A DNA stretch of 64,000 nt from an uncultured Phascolarctobacterium sp. (lineage in GTDB: Bacteria; Bacillota; Negativicutes; Acidaminococcales; Acidaminococcaceae). A program made the translations under genes and the position numbers. This document shows, piece by piece, positions 1-9,115 of the stretch (its first letter is position 1; every line of letters starts with the position of its first letter). Location of the stretch: the NCBI GenBank assembly GCA_958448515.1, contig CAUDEF010000005.1, positions 1 through 64,000 of the forward strand, written 5' to 3'. The notes beneath the pieces were generated by a model that did not search any database, had not been told where the DNA came from, and saw only the letters and a program-made list of their open reading frames with translations.

Positions 1-43
1 TTGGCTGGAAGCGGCCTGGGAGGATAGAAAGCTGCCGGTTGGA

Positions 44-76
44 AAGCACCTACAAACGTAGGTGCTTTTTTCTTTT
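44..76 (+). terminator. Intrinsic terminator of a gene lying left of the window
   Basis: A perfect 10-bp stem (AAGCACCTAC / GTAGGTGCTT) with an AAAC loop is followed by a T-rich run. It ends a transcript entering from the left. The last codons of that gene are in bases 1-61, but two frames are possible (stop at 25-27 or at 59-61), so I do not call the partial gene. Confidence 0.85.
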
Positions 77-181
77 TGTTTTTCTGTTACTTGTCATATG
101 TATTATTTACAGTGCATTGATTTTTTTAATAAAAAGTAGTAAAGTTTAAGTAAAAGTAATAATATATATGGGAGGGTTCTT

Positions 182-574
182 ATGAGTAAAGCATTTGATA
201 TTTTGAAAGAGTATGGTGTATTTTTTCTGGCAACAGTAAATGATGGTAAGCCGGCTGTGCGTCCATTTGGTGCTGTTATGGAATATAACAATAAACTGTA
301 TGTTGCTACAGCAAATTTTAAAGATGTTTACCGCCAGCTGAAAAAAGAAAAAAATGTAGAACTTGCAGCCTGGAAGAGTGGTACAATGGACTGGATAAGG
401 ATTCAAGGCATGGCAGAGGAAGATACATCTTTGGCTATAAAAGAAAGAATATTAAATGAGTGCCCAGTTTTGGCTGATATTTTTAAATCTGCTGATAATG
501 AGGTTTTAGCTGTATTTTCCATAACAGTTGATAAAGCATACGCATTTTCCCTTGATGGAGTCAGTGAGCTTTAA
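182..574 (+). CDS. Pyridoxamine 5'-phosphate oxidase-family (split-barrel flavin-binding) protein
   Basis: A 130-residue single-domain protein of the PNPOx-like split-barrel family, whose small members bind FMN or F420-like cofactors and often reduce small molecules. The N-terminal pattern supports this: a short helix (LKEYGVFFLATV), then DGKPAVRPFG at about residues 22-31, then a YVATAN strand. This matches general-stress or nitroimidazole-resistance-like members. The length suits a stand-alone split barrel. The start has a GGGAGG ribosome site 7 bases upstream. It is monocistronic, lying between two terminators. The substrate cannot be told from the sequence. Confidence 0.8.
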   Translation: MSKAFDILKEYGVFFLATVNDGKPAVRPFGAVMEYNNKLYVATANFKDVYRQLKKEKNVELAAWKSGTMDWIRIQGMAEEDTSLAIKERILNECPVLADIFKSADNEVLAVFSITVDKAYAFSLDGVSEL

Positions 575-587
575 GCATTTTTACAGG

Positions 588-618
588 CGCCTGAATAAAC
601 TGTTCAGGCGTTTTTTAT
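588..618 (+). terminator. Intrinsic terminator after the PNPOx-family gene
   Basis: The stem CGCCTGAA / TTCAGGCG, with a 7-base loop, is followed by TTTTTTATTTT. Confidence 0.85.
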
Positions 619-712
619 TTTATGAAACTAAATTATTAAATATTTTAATTTATGATGTAAATAGTGTATTTTTTTGTTATAATAATCGTATAACATTTAA
701 GGAGGCTGGGCT

Positions 713-1597
713 ATGAAGATTGAATTTACTAAAATGCATGGTGCCGGTAATGATTATGTGTATGTAGACTGTACAAAAGAAGAACTTCCCAATCCGGGAG
801 CTATTTCTGAGTATGTTAGTCATAGACGTTTTGGAATTGGCAGCGATGGGCTGATTATGATCTGTAAATCAGATGTTGCTGATTTTAAAATGAGAATGTT
901 CAATGCAGATGCATCTGAGGGCAAAATGTGCGGTAATGGTGTTCGCTGTGTTGCTAAATTTGTTTATGATAAGGGTCTTACAGATAAAACTACAATAACA
1001 CTGGAAACCCTTGCAGGAATTAAAACTATTGATATGACTGTTGTTGATGGTAAAGTTACAGAAGCAAGTGTGGATATGGGCAAACCCATATTTAAATGTA
1101 CTGATATTCCTATGATCAGTGATCACTTTATGTTTGTTGATCAGGGTCTTGTTCTGAGTGATAACTACGGTGAGGAAAAAGTAGTTTATAACGGAACTGC
1201 GATTTCTATGGGCAATCCGCATTTTGTTACATTTGTGGAAGATGTTGACAGCCTTAATCTTGAAGAGCTTGGTCCTCAGTTTGAGCATCATAAACTGTTC
1301 CCCGAAGGTGTCAACACAGAGTTTGTTCAGATTATTGATAAAAATACTGTAAAATTCCGCGTATGGGAACGTGGAAGCGGCGAAACATGGGCTTGCGGTA
1401 CAGGTGCAAGTGCTGTAGGCGTTGCATGCGTATTGCTTGGCAATGCAGGCAAAAAAGGAGAAGAACTCACTGTTATTGCTAAGGGTGGCACTTTGAAGAT
1501 CACCTACGCTAAAGATGATCATGTTATTTTGCGTGGTCCGGCTGCAACAGTGTTTGAAGGAGTTATTGACGTACCTGAAGAGGTATACAATAAATAG
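713..1597 (+). CDS. dapF: Diaminopimelate epimerase
   Basis: DapF converts LL-diaminopimelate to the meso form, the last step before lysine and the peptidoglycan cross-link residue. It is a cytoplasmic, cofactor-independent two-base epimerase. At 294 residues it is close to the family length. The N-terminal signature KMHGAGNDYVYVD is present. Both catalytic cysteines are visible: Cys73 in KMCGNGVRC and Cys228 in WACGTGAS. An AAGGAGG ribosome site lies just upstream of the ATG. The next gene, 32 bases downstream with no terminator between, is dapL, which makes the LL-DAP substrate, so the pair forms one short pathway operon. Confidence 0.97.
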   Translation: MKIEFTKMHGAGNDYVYVDCTKEELPNPGAISEYVSHRRFGIGSDGLIMICKSDVADFKMRMFNADASEGKMCGNGVRCVAKFVYDKGLTDKTTITLETLAGIKTIDMTVVDGKVTEASVDMGKPIFKCTDIPMISDHFMFVDQGLVLSDNYGEEKVVYNGTAISMGNPHFVTFVEDVDSLNLEELGPQFEHHKLFPEGVNTEFVQIIDKNTVKFRVWERGSGETWACGTGASAVGVACVLLGNAGKKGEELTVIAKGGTLKITYAKDDHVILRGPAATVFEGVIDVPEEVYNK

Positions 1598-1629
1598 ATT
1601 ATATTATTTTTATTTTATGGGGGTTCTAA

Positions 1630-2826
1630 ATGGCGTTTGTTAATGAAAACTATTGTAATTTAAAAGAAAGCTATCTGTTTGCTGATATTGCGCATAAAGT
1701 AAATGCTTATGCTGCTGCTCATCCGGATAAAAAAATTATTCGTCTTGGTATTGGTGATGTTACTCTTCCGCTTGCTCCATGTGTTGTAGAAGCTATGGAA
1801 AAAGCTGTAAAAGAAATGGGTGTTCAGGAAACTTTCCGCGGCTATGGTCCGGAACAGGGCTATGATTTTCTGCATGAAGCTTTAGTTAAATACTATGCTT
1901 CTTTTGGCGTTACTTTGGAAAGCGATGAAATTTTCATCAGCGATGGTGCTAAAAGTGACTGCGGCAATATTACTGATATTTTCAGCAATACTAATAATAT
2001 TCTTATTCCTGATCCTGTATATCCCGTATATCTTGATACAAATGTAATGTGCGGCAGAAATATTATTTATATGAACGGCAATCCGGAAAATAACTTCCTG
2101 CCTATGCCTGATGAAAATGTTAAGGCTGATGTTATTTATCTCTGCTCTCCTAATAACCCAACCGGTGCTGCTTATTCTAAAGAACAGCTTGAAGAATGGG
2201 TTGCTTATGCTATTAAAAATGATGCAGTAATCTTGTATGACGCAGCTTATGAAGCTTTTGTTACTGATCCTGCTGTACCGCGCAGCATTTTTGTAATTGA
2301 AGATGCTAAAAAATGTGCTATTGAACTGTGCTCTTTATCTAAGACTGCAGGCTTTACCGGTACACGCTGCGGTTACACTGTAGTACCTCATGCTTTGGTT
2401 CGCAAAACTGCTGATGGCAAGGAAATGGAATTAAATAAAATGTGGCTGCGCCGTCAGACCACTAAATTTAACGGTGTTCCTTACATTATCCAACGTGGTG
2501 CGGAAGCTGTTTTCAGTGAAGAAGGCATTAAACAATGCAGAGAAAATCTTGCTTACTATCAGGAAAATGCACGTATCATGATGGAAGGTTTTACCAAAAA
2601 AGGTATTAAATTCTATGGTGGTGTACATTCTCCCTATATCTGGCTGCAATGCCCCAATGGCATGAGTTCCTGGGAATTCTTTGATTTCCTGTTGGAGAAA
2701 CTTGCAGTAGTAGGTACTCCCGGTGCCGGCTTTGGTAAGATGGGCGAAGGTTATTTCCGTCTGACTGCTTTTGGCAGCCGTGAAAATACTATCGAAGCAA
2801 TGGAAAGAATTGTAAACGGTCTGTAA
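1630..2826 (+). CDS. dapL: LL-diaminopimelate aminotransferase
   Basis: This PLP enzyme makes LL-diaminopimelate directly from tetrahydrodipicolinate and glutamate, bypassing the succinylase and acetylase routes to lysine. It is 398 residues, a fold-type I aminotransferase. Visible features are the N-terminal region with LGIGDVTLPL (39-48), PNNPTG at 174-179, and the Schiff-base lysine K238 in SLSKTAGFTGTRCGY. The LGIGDVT and FRGYGPEQGY segments are typical of the DapL subfamily rather than of general aspartate aminotransferases. It follows dapF in the same operon and ends at a bidirectional terminator. The ribosome site is a weak GGGGG run 7 bases before the ATG. Confidence 0.95.
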   Translation: MAFVNENYCNLKESYLFADIAHKVNAYAAAHPDKKIIRLGIGDVTLPLAPCVVEAMEKAVKEMGVQETFRGYGPEQGYDFLHEALVKYYASFGVTLESDEIFISDGAKSDCGNITDIFSNTNNILIPDPVYPVYLDTNVMCGRNIIYMNGNPENNFLPMPDENVKADVIYLCSPNNPTGAAYSKEQLEEWVAYAIKNDAVILYDAAYEAFVTDPAVPRSIFVIEDAKKCAIELCSLSKTAGFTGTRCGYTVVPHALVRKTADGKEMELNKMWLRRQTTKFNGVPYIIQRGAEAVFSEEGIKQCRENLAYYQENARIMMEGFTKKGIKFYGGVHSPYIWLQCPNGMSSWEFFDFLLEKLAVVGTPGAGFGKMGEGYFRLTAFGSRENTIEAMERIVNGL

Positions 2827-2840
2827 CCATATACATAAAA

Positions 2841-2875
2841 AACCGTATTTTGCTTTTGCAAAATACGGTTTTTGT
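2841..2875. terminator. Bidirectional terminator between dapL and the methyltransferase
   Basis: A 13-bp perfect stem (AACCGTATTTTGC / GCAAAATACGGTT, loop TTTT) is flanked by A and T runs on both sides, so it can end both converging genes. Confidence 0.9.
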
Positions 2876-3621
2876 CATTTTATTGCCTTAACGCAGAACA
2901 TGGGTATGGGAACATAAAAATTATCATGTTCTTTGTAGATTGTGTCACTGATAGATGTGTTAATTTCTATATGACTGCAATTAAGCTCTGCAAGAACCTG
3001 TTGATCCCATAAAGGACGATTATAAAGACTTATATCAAGCATATGGTAAATTTTATGGCATTCTTCCATTAACTCATTACTTACCAGGGCATGAGCTCCC
3101 GTACCGGAGTTTTTGGCATGGTGGTTTTTGGCATATTCTGCGTCATAATTAAGCAAAATTCCACCTGGTTTTAAAATTCGCAGCCATTCAGTATAGGCCT
3201 TTTTTGGATCAGGAAGATTCCACATTAAATTTCTTGCTATTACAAGATCAAAACTATGGTCTGAAAAAGCTGTTTCTTCTGCGTCCATAACCATAAAGTC
3301 AGCTGTAACCTGCTCAGTGCAGGCTAGTTTTTTGGCGTAGTCAATCATATCTGGCGTAAGATCAATGCCTGTTACATGATGACCTTCACGGGCAAGCAGA
3401 ATACTGAAAAATCCTGTGCCGCAGCCTATATCAAGAATAGTAAGTTTTTTGTCAGAGGGAATGTGACGGAGTATTTCCTGTTTCCACAGAAGTTGTTTGT
3501 TGCTGTGAAGTTCCTGGGATCGAAGCTGAGCAAAATCTGCAGCGCGTTTACACCAGTAGTCTCTGATATATTTCTTTGAGTTTTCCTGATGAATGATTGT
3601 TTCTTTTGTTATAAATGTCAT
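2875..3621 (-). CDS. Class I SAM-dependent methyltransferase
   Basis: A 248-residue cytoplasmic methyltransferase with a Rossmann-like SAM site. Motif I is LDIGCGTGFF at about 63-72, followed by the acidic residue that binds the ribose (D87 in TGIDLTPDM), then MDAEE and a motif-IV-like DLVIARNLMWNLPDP. The overall pattern resembles the methyltransferase type-11/25 group (UbiE-like), whose substrates vary widely. The protein carries an N-terminal extension rich in charged residues. It is transcribed alone, convergent with dapL. The substrate is not predictable. Confidence 0.85.
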   Translation of the reverse strand: MTFITKETIIHQENSKKYIRDYWCKRAADFAQLRSQELHSNKQLLWKQEILRHIPSDKKLTILDIGCGTGFFSILLAREGHHVTGIDLTPDMIDYAKKLACTEQVTADFMVMDAEETAFSDHSFDLVIARNLMWNLPDPKKAYTEWLRILKPGGILLNYDAEYAKNHHAKNSGTGAHALVSNELMEECHKIYHMLDISLYNRPLWDQQVLAELNCSHIEINTSISDTIYKEHDNFYVPIPMFCVKAIK

Positions 3622-3779
3622 AAGTATGTTTCCTGTTCAAAGATTTTATTTTTAGTATGAATCATGTATTATTATGTTATTCAGTGGTTAGTATTATAAC
3701 ATATTTTAGAAGTATAAGGCTGATTATATTAAAAAATAGCTACAATTGTGATATTTATGTAAGAATAAATGTCTCAGTA

Positions 3780-3808
3780 TTGATTAATAAGTTTAAAAAG
3801 CTTATAAT
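3780..3808 (+). promoter_or_regulatory. Sigma-70-type promoter for the small secreted protein gene
   Basis: TTGATT, a 17-base spacer and a perfect TATAAT lie 38 bases before the start codon. The rest of the 225-bp divergent gap (3622-3846) is AT-rich with no other recognisable site. Confidence 0.65.
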
Positions 3809-3846
3809 TATGAAAAATCTTGATTGCCGATTAAGGGGGACTTTCA

Positions 3847-4272
3847 ATGAAAAAAGTTATAATTATGCTTACAATGGTCATGATGATGGCATTTACTGCT
3901 GTGTGCAGTGCCAGCAATGGTAAAGTTTTAGATGCAGAAGAGGCTATTGTAAATAAATTCTTATCTGCTGAAAAATATTCTGCAATAACTTCTGTAATGA
4001 CTGAAGATATGAAAAAAGACTTCAATGAAGAAACCTTTGCTAATTTTAAAGAGCAGCTGAACAAAAATTTTGGTAAACTTGATGAAAAACAGCTGTTTTT
4101 AGTGGAAAAAGGCAAAGATGTTGATGTACTCAGATACCAGAGTAAGTTTGCATTGGTTCCCGAAGCTCAGTTTATTTTCTTGTTCCATGTAGAAAAAGAA
4201 AAACCTATGCTGGCTAAATTTGCTTTAGTACTTCCTAACAAAGAAGAAGCACAGGCAGAAGAAGGTAAATAA
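3847..4272 (+). CDS. Small exported protein of unknown function (DUF3887-like)
   Basis: A 141-residue protein with a clear Sec signal peptide: MKK start, a methionine-rich hydrophobic core, and likely cleavage after the CSA near residue 22. The mature part is helical and charged. The segment from about 48 to 78 (MTEDMKKDFNEETF ... NKNFGKLDE) recalls the DUF3887 domain found in exported Firmicutes proteins; this is a weak family guess. There is no lipobox. The tail is acidic (EEAQAEEGK). A GGGGGA ribosome site precedes the ATG. It is monocistronic, with its own promoter and terminator. Confidence 0.7.
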   Translation: MKKVIIMLTMVMMMAFTAVCSASNGKVLDAEEAIVNKFLSAEKYSAITSVMTEDMKKDFNEETFANFKEQLNKNFGKLDEKQLFLVEKGKDVDVLRYQSKFALVPEAQFIFLFHVEKEKPMLAKFALVLPNKEEAQAEEGK

Positions 4273-4285
4273 GTTAACTCACAGC

Positions 4286-4320
4286 GGATGTACAGTAAAT
4301 TAACTGTGCATCCTTTTTTT
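4286..4320 (+). terminator. Intrinsic terminator
   Basis: The stem GGATGTACAGT / ACTGTGCATCC with one mismatch is followed by seven T, between the small exported protein and polA. Confidence 0.85.
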
Positions 4321-4368
4321 GTTATATGATATAATACATAATAAATATTATTTTGTAAGGAGTTTATT

Positions 4369-6966
4369 ATGTCTGATAAGTTTTTAATTATAGATGGAAG
4401 CAGTCTGATTCACAGAGCTTTTTTTGCATTGCCGCCTCTTATGAATAAGCAGGGAGTGCATACAGGTGCAGTTTACGGACTTTGCAACATGCTGCTTAAA
4501 CTTCTGGAGAGTGTTCAGCCAAAATATATGGCAGTAGCCTTTGATAAATCAAGAAAAACCTTTCGTACAGAGATGTATGCTGATTATAAAGGACAAAGAA
4601 AGCCTACACCAAGCGAACTGTCCGAGCAGTTTCCTCTTGCTATAAAAGTACTGGAAAGTATGAATATTAAGGTACTGGAGCTGGATAATTACGAAGCTGA
4701 TGATATTATAGGCACTTTTGCTGTGCATGCTCCACAAGATGTAGAGGTAATAATTGTTACCGGAGATAAAGACGAACTGCAGCTTTTAGATCAAAGAACA
4801 AAAGTTTATTATACTAAAAGAGGTATTACTGATATTCAGATTTTTGATGAAGCTGAATTTGCAGCCTGCTATGAGGGATTGCAGCCAAAACAGCTTATTG
4901 AGCTTAAGGGGCTTATGGGTGATACCTCCGATAATATTCCGGGTGTTCCCGGAGTAGGACCAAAGACTGCTATAAAGCTGATAAAAGAATACGGCAGCGT
5001 GGAGCAGGTACTGGAAAATATTGATAAAATAAGCGGTAAAGCGTTAAAAACTAAATTGACTGAGAATAAAGAATCTGCTTTATTGTCTAAAAAACTGGCA
5101 ACTATTTTTACCGAGGTACCGATTGATACGGAAATTGCAGGGTACGAGCTACGCGGTATGAAAGAAGAAGCACGAAGCTTGCTGCAGGACCTTGAATTCA
5201 GAAATATGTATGAGAAGTTTGTCATGGTTTTACCGGGAGAGGCAGCTGAAAGCGGAGATTTTGGCCTTTTTGGGGAAATTGTTGAAGAGGACAGGGAAGT
5301 TATTATTTTAAGTGAATCTGCCGACAGTCAGAAATTTTTGGATGATATGGCTGCTTTTTCAGGTGAAGTTTGTTTTACTTATGAGGCGGGCGGTCAGCTT
5401 CCGGAACTGTATTTTACCAAAGCAGAGATTTATTTTGATGGAAAAATTTATATCTGGGACAGCAGCTGCAAATCATGGGATGATTTTTATAAATGGCTGA
5501 GCAGCAGGCAGTTAAAAGTTACCTGCGACAGTAAAACCTTATATAAAATCTGCAAATGTAAGGGAATCCATTTAAACGGAATTGCGGGAGATATAGCTCT
5601 GGCTGCGTATCTTGATGAACCAGGGCACAGTTCTTATTCTCTCGCAGATTTGATGCCCAGATATGGTGTCAGCGTAAAAAATTCCAGTGAAGCAGTTTTT
5701 TTGCTGAATAATGTACTGAAAGAAAATCTGGAAGTCAAAAAGCTGACAAAGCTTTACAGTGAGCTGGAAATGCCGCTGGCTCCTGTTCTTGCTGTTATGG
5801 AATATACAGGAATTAAGCCTGATCTGGAACTGTTGGATCAGCTGTCTGAAGATATGAGTTTTCGCATTAATCAGCTGGAAAAAACAGCCAAGGAACAGGC
5901 AGGAGAGGATTTCAATCTGAAATCTCCTAAACAGCTGGGAGTTATTCTTTTTGAAAAGCTTGGCTTACCGGTAATTAAAAAAACAAAAACAGGTTACTCT
6001 ACGGATGTAAAAGTTCTTGAAGAACTGGAAGGAAAGCATCCTCTGATAGCTACCATACTTGAGCATCGCAAGCTTGCCAAGCTGCAATCAACTTACCTTG
6101 ACGGACTGAGACCTTTGGTGAATCCTAAAACCGGACGTATTCATACCCATTTTCAGCAGACTGTAACTGTTACCGGCAGATTATCAAGTACGGATCCAAA
6201 TCTGCAAAATATTCCTACCCGTACGGAGGAAGGCAGACAGATTCGTCAGATTTTTGTTCCTGGAGAGGGTTATGATTATCTGATGAGCTGTGACTATTCA
6301 CAGGTTGAATTAAGAATTTTGGCCTGCATTGCTCAGGATAAACTGCTGCTGGAATCTTTCAGACATGGGCAGGATGTTCATGCAAGAACCGCATCAGAGG
6401 TGTTTGGCATACCTTTAAATGATGTAAGCAGTGAAATGCGTACAGCAGCTAAAGCTGTTAATTTTGGCATAGTGTATGGCATCAGCGATTTTGGTCTGGC
6501 AAAGCAGCTGGGCATTACTCGCAGTGAAGCAGGTGTATACATAAAAAATTATTTTGACCGCTACGTTGGTGTTAAAGAATACATGGACAAGATGGTGGAA
6601 ACCGCCAGAAAACAGGGTTATGTAGAAACCTTAATGGGCAGAAGACGTTATCTGCCGGACATTAAGCACAGTAATTTTAACCTGCGCAGCTTTGCTGAAC
6701 GTACAGCTATTAATACGCCAATTCAGGGAACTGCGGCGGATATAATGAAAGCAGCGATGATTAAAGTAGCGTCTGAACTGGAAAAAAATAATTTGCGGAC
6801 GAGAATTTTACTGCAGGTTCATGACGAACTGGTACTGGAAGTGCCGGAAAACGAGCGTGAAATAGCTTCTGAGATTGTCAGAAAGGCTATGGAAGGTGCT
6901 GCAAGTTTGGAGATTGCTCTTGCTGCAGATGTTAAATTTGGCAAAAATTGGGCTCAGACTAAATAA
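4369..6966 (+). CDS. polA: DNA polymerase I
   Basis: PolA fills gaps and removes RNA primers during replication and repair. The 865-residue protein has the full three-part layout. The 5'-3' nuclease domain (about 1-285) contains DGSSLIHRAFFA and GDTSDNIPGVPGVGPKTA. A middle 3'-5' exonuclease-like domain spans about 300-475. The polymerase domain has motif A (CDYSQVELRI, Asp642), motif B (KAVNFGIVYG) and motif C (VHDEL, Asp819). The middle domain lacks the acidic metal ligands: the Exo I DxE is replaced by TYEAG and no YxxxD Exo III motif is visible, so proofreading is probably absent, as in many Firmicutes. It leads an operon with mutM and coaE, an arrangement common in this phylum. Confidence 0.97.
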   Translation: MSDKFLIIDGSSLIHRAFFALPPLMNKQGVHTGAVYGLCNMLLKLLESVQPKYMAVAFDKSRKTFRTEMYADYKGQRKPTPSELSEQFPLAIKVLESMNIKVLELDNYEADDIIGTFAVHAPQDVEVIIVTGDKDELQLLDQRTKVYYTKRGITDIQIFDEAEFAACYEGLQPKQLIELKGLMGDTSDNIPGVPGVGPKTAIKLIKEYGSVEQVLENIDKISGKALKTKLTENKESALLSKKLATIFTEVPIDTEIAGYELRGMKEEARSLLQDLEFRNMYEKFVMVLPGEAAESGDFGLFGEIVEEDREVIILSESADSQKFLDDMAAFSGEVCFTYEAGGQLPELYFTKAEIYFDGKIYIWDSSCKSWDDFYKWLSSRQLKVTCDSKTLYKICKCKGIHLNGIAGDIALAAYLDEPGHSSYSLADLMPRYGVSVKNSSEAVFLLNNVLKENLEVKKLTKLYSELEMPLAPVLAVMEYTGIKPDLELLDQLSEDMSFRINQLEKTAKEQAGEDFNLKSPKQLGVILFEKLGLPVIKKTKTGYSTDVKVLEELEGKHPLIATILEHRKLAKLQSTYLDGLRPLVNPKTGRIHTHFQQTVTVTGRLSSTDPNLQNIPTRTEEGRQIRQIFVPGEGYDYLMSCDYSQVELRILACIAQDKLLLESFRHGQDVHARTASEVFGIPLNDVSSEMRTAAKAVNFGIVYGISDFGLAKQLGITRSEAGVYIKNYFDRYVGVKEYMDKMVETARKQGYVETLMGRRRYLPDIKHSNFNLRSFAERTAINTPIQGTAADIMKAAMIKVASELEKNNLRTRILLQVHDELVLEVPENEREIASEIVRKAMEGAASLEIALAADVKFGKNWAQTK

Positions 6967-6981
6967 AAGGGGGGATTTTTT

Positions 6982-7803
6982 ATGCCGGAAATGCCTGAGG
7001 TAGAACAGGTAAGAAAAACTTTATCTCCCTATGTAACAGGGAAAACAATAACAGCTGTTGAATGCAGACTGAACAGATTAATTAAATATCCTGCGGCAGA
7101 AGATTTCTGCAGCATTTTAACCGGAAAAACTATTACAGAGGTTAATCGCAGAGGCAAATATCTGGTGTTAAATATCAGCGAAGGTTATCAGCTGATTGTG
7201 CACCTGCGCATGACTGGAGCCTTGCTGGCACAGCAAAGCAGTGCACCTGAACCGCCTTATGCTAAGATTAAGTTTACTTTAAGCGATAATATGACTATGT
7301 GGTTTACGGATATAAGGACGTTTGGCACTTTGTATCTCATAAAAAATGGAAATTACTATATTGAAGGTTATGAAACTTTGGGACCTGAGCCTTTAAGCAG
7401 GGAGTTTACTGCTGATTATTTAAAGCCTCTGGCAAAAAAGAGCCGTAAAGCGGTAAAAACTTTTATTTTGGATCAGAAAATTATTGCCGGACTTGGAAAT
7501 ATCTACGCTGATGAATGTCTGGCATTGTCAAAGATTAATCCCATGCGTACTGCAAGTTCTTTAAGCAGTGAGGAAATTACTGCGTTATGTGATGCGATTA
7601 ATACTGTTATTGCACAGGGAATAAAAAATAAAGGCACTACTTTCAGAGATTATAAAGACGGTGAAGGCAACAAAGGCAGTAATCAGAATTATTTGCTGGC
7701 ATACGGACGAAGCGGTGAACCGTGTAAGTTTTGTGGGGAAATTTTGGTAAGTACTAAGGTTGGCGGCAGAGGTACAACTTATTGTGCGCATTGCCAGAAA
7801 TAG
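6982..7803 (+). CDS. mutM: Formamidopyrimidine-DNA glycosylase
   Basis: MutM excises 8-oxoguanine and formamidopyrimidines and cuts the abasic strand by beta,delta elimination. At 273 residues it has the family length. The N-terminus PEMPEVEQVRKTL provides the catalytic Pro (residue 2 before Met removal) and Glu3. The lysine in RRGKYLVL and the H2TH helix region with DQKIIAGLGNIYADE are present. A four-cysteine zinc finger (CKFC ... CAHC) closes the protein. A strong AAGGGGGG ribosome site lies 15 bases after the polA stop, and coaE follows 9 bases later, so the three are co-transcribed. Confidence 0.97.
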   Translation: MPEMPEVEQVRKTLSPYVTGKTITAVECRLNRLIKYPAAEDFCSILTGKTITEVNRRGKYLVLNISEGYQLIVHLRMTGALLAQQSSAPEPPYAKIKFTLSDNMTMWFTDIRTFGTLYLIKNGNYYIEGYETLGPEPLSREFTADYLKPLAKKSRKAVKTFILDQKIIAGLGNIYADECLALSKINPMRTASSLSSEEITALCDAINTVIAQGIKNKGTTFRDYKDGEGNKGSNQNYLLAYGRSGEPCKFCGEILVSTKVGGRGTTYCAHCQK

Positions 7804-7812
7804 AGGTAGAAT

Positions 7813-8421
7813 ATGCTTGTAATTGGATTGACCGGAGGAATTGCTTCCGGAAAAAGTACGGTGGCAGCCGAGCTTAGGCAGCTGGGTTTACCTGTATTTG
7901 ATGCTGATGAAGTAAGCCGCCAGGCAGTGGCTAAAGGCAGTGATGGACTGAGAAAAGTAGAAGAAGTTTTTGGAAAAGAGTATCTTACGGCAAATGGTGA
8001 GCTGAATCGTGAGAAAATTTCTCAGCTGGTATTTGCTGATAAGAAAGCTTTAAAAAAACTGGAACAGATTATTCATGGTGAGGTGTGGCAGCAGGCAGAA
8101 AACTTTTTAGACTGCTGCCGTAAGAAAAACTATAATGCAGCTGTTTTGGATGTACCCTTACTTATTGAATGCGGCTGGCATAAAAAAGTTGATACTGTGT
8201 GGCTGGTTGCTGTAAGTGTGGCAGAGCAGATACAGCGCGCCATGAAAAGAAGTGGCATGGCTGAAGCTGATGTAAAAAAACGTATTGCGGCACAGATGTC
8301 TTTGGAAGAAAAGAAAGTTCATGCTGATGTTGTTTTTGATAACAGCGGTGATTTGGAAAATACATTGGTAGCTGTAAGATGTGAAGTGAGAAAAATTTTA
8401 GGAGAAGATTTTGGCAGCTAA
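7813..8421 (+). CDS. coaE: Dephospho-CoA kinase
   Basis: CoaE phosphorylates the 3'-hydroxyl of dephospho-CoA, the last step of coenzyme A synthesis. The protein is 202 residues. The P-loop GLTGGIASGKST lies at 5-16. The substrate-binding VFDADEVSRQA, the DVPLLIECGW motif and the lid region QIQRAMKRSGMAEADVKKRIAAQ are all present. Its 3' end overlaps the TTG start of the lytic transglycosylase gene by 11 bases, which indicates translational coupling. Confidence 0.96.
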   Translation: MLVIGLTGGIASGKSTVAAELRQLGLPVFDADEVSRQAVAKGSDGLRKVEEVFGKEYLTANGELNREKISQLVFADKKALKKLEQIIHGEVWQQAENFLDCCRKKNYNAAVLDVPLLIECGWHKKVDTVWLVAVSVAEQIQRAMKRSGMAEADVKKRIAAQMSLEEKKVHADVVFDNSGDLENTLVAVRCEVRKILGEDFGS

Positions 8422-9034
8422 AAAGAAAAATAAAACAAGAAAAGTTTCTTTGATAAAAAAATACTTTAAGATAATTGTTGTTTTGGCTGCAGTATTGACA
8501 GGTATTACAGGATGGAAAATCTGGAACAGTGATACGGTACAAATGCATTTTGTATATATGTGGCCTTATCAGCAGGAAATACTGGAATACAGCAGAAAAA
8601 ATAATATAGATCCGTTTCTGGTTGCTGCTATTATGAAAAATGAAAGCGGATTTGACAAAAAAGCAGTTTCTTCTGCCGGAGCTGTTGGTCTGATGCAGAT
8701 TATGCCGGAAACAGGGCGCTGGATTGCGGAGCAGATGGGACTGGAAAACTATTCTGATTATGATTTGTATACAACCAGGACCAATATACGTATGGGATGC
8801 TGGTATGTTGGAGAGCTTAACCATGAATTTAAGAACAATATGACGCTGGTAATGGTTGCCTATAATGCAGGACGTGGCCAGACTAAATTATGGATGCAGG
8901 AAAATGGCTGGGATTTTAATTTTAATAATCTTGATCAAATACCTTTTCCGGATACCAGAGAGTATGTTATAAAAGTTCTCAGAGACAGAGATAAATATTA
9001 TTTGTATTACAAAGATCAATTACAAATAAATTAA
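8411..9034 (+). CDS. Membrane-anchored lytic transglycosylase (SLT domain)
   Basis: A 207-residue peptidoglycan lytic transglycosylase. A basic N-terminus (KKKNKTRK) and one membrane segment at about 19-38 anchor it, leaving the catalytic domain outside the cytoplasm. The Slt/MltE-type domain is clear: the catalytic Glu78 in AIMKNESGF, then GLMQIMPETG, then VAYNAGRG. The start is TTG at 8411 with GGAG 6 bases upstream, inside the end of coaE. The position after polA-mutM-coaE suggests co-transcription. Homologous genes often sit beside coaE in Firmicutes. Confidence 0.93.
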   Translation: MAAKKKNKTRKVSLIKKYFKIIVVLAAVLTGITGWKIWNSDTVQMHFVYMWPYQQEILEYSRKNNIDPFLVAAIMKNESGFDKKAVSSAGAVGLMQIMPETGRWIAEQMGLENYSDYDLYTTRTNIRMGCWYVGELNHEFKNNMTLVMVAYNAGRGQTKLWMQENGWDFNFNNLDQIPFPDTREYVIKVLRDRDKYYLYYKDQLQIN

Positions 9035-9056
9035 TAAAAAATTTAATGAAATTGTG

Positions 9057-9085
9057 TTGACACAATATGAATGTTATGCTATACT
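9057..9085 (+). promoter_or_regulatory. Strong promoter for the tRNA-Leu pair
   Basis: A perfect TTGACA, a 17-base spacer and TATACT end 30 bases before the first tRNA. No terminator is visible between the transglycosylase gene and this promoter. Confidence 0.85.
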
Positions 9086-9115
9086 AACGTTGTTGTTGAT
9101 TACAGCACAAAAAAC

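Noticed and set aside
869..1522. 217-codon open frame antisense to dapF
   Set aside because: It is a shadow of dapF, rich in Cys, Asn and Ile, without ribosome site or recognisable domain.
8162..8824. 220-codon open frame antisense to coaE and the transglycosylase gene
   Set aside because: Low-complexity His/Cys/Phe-rich translation opposite two well-supported genes.
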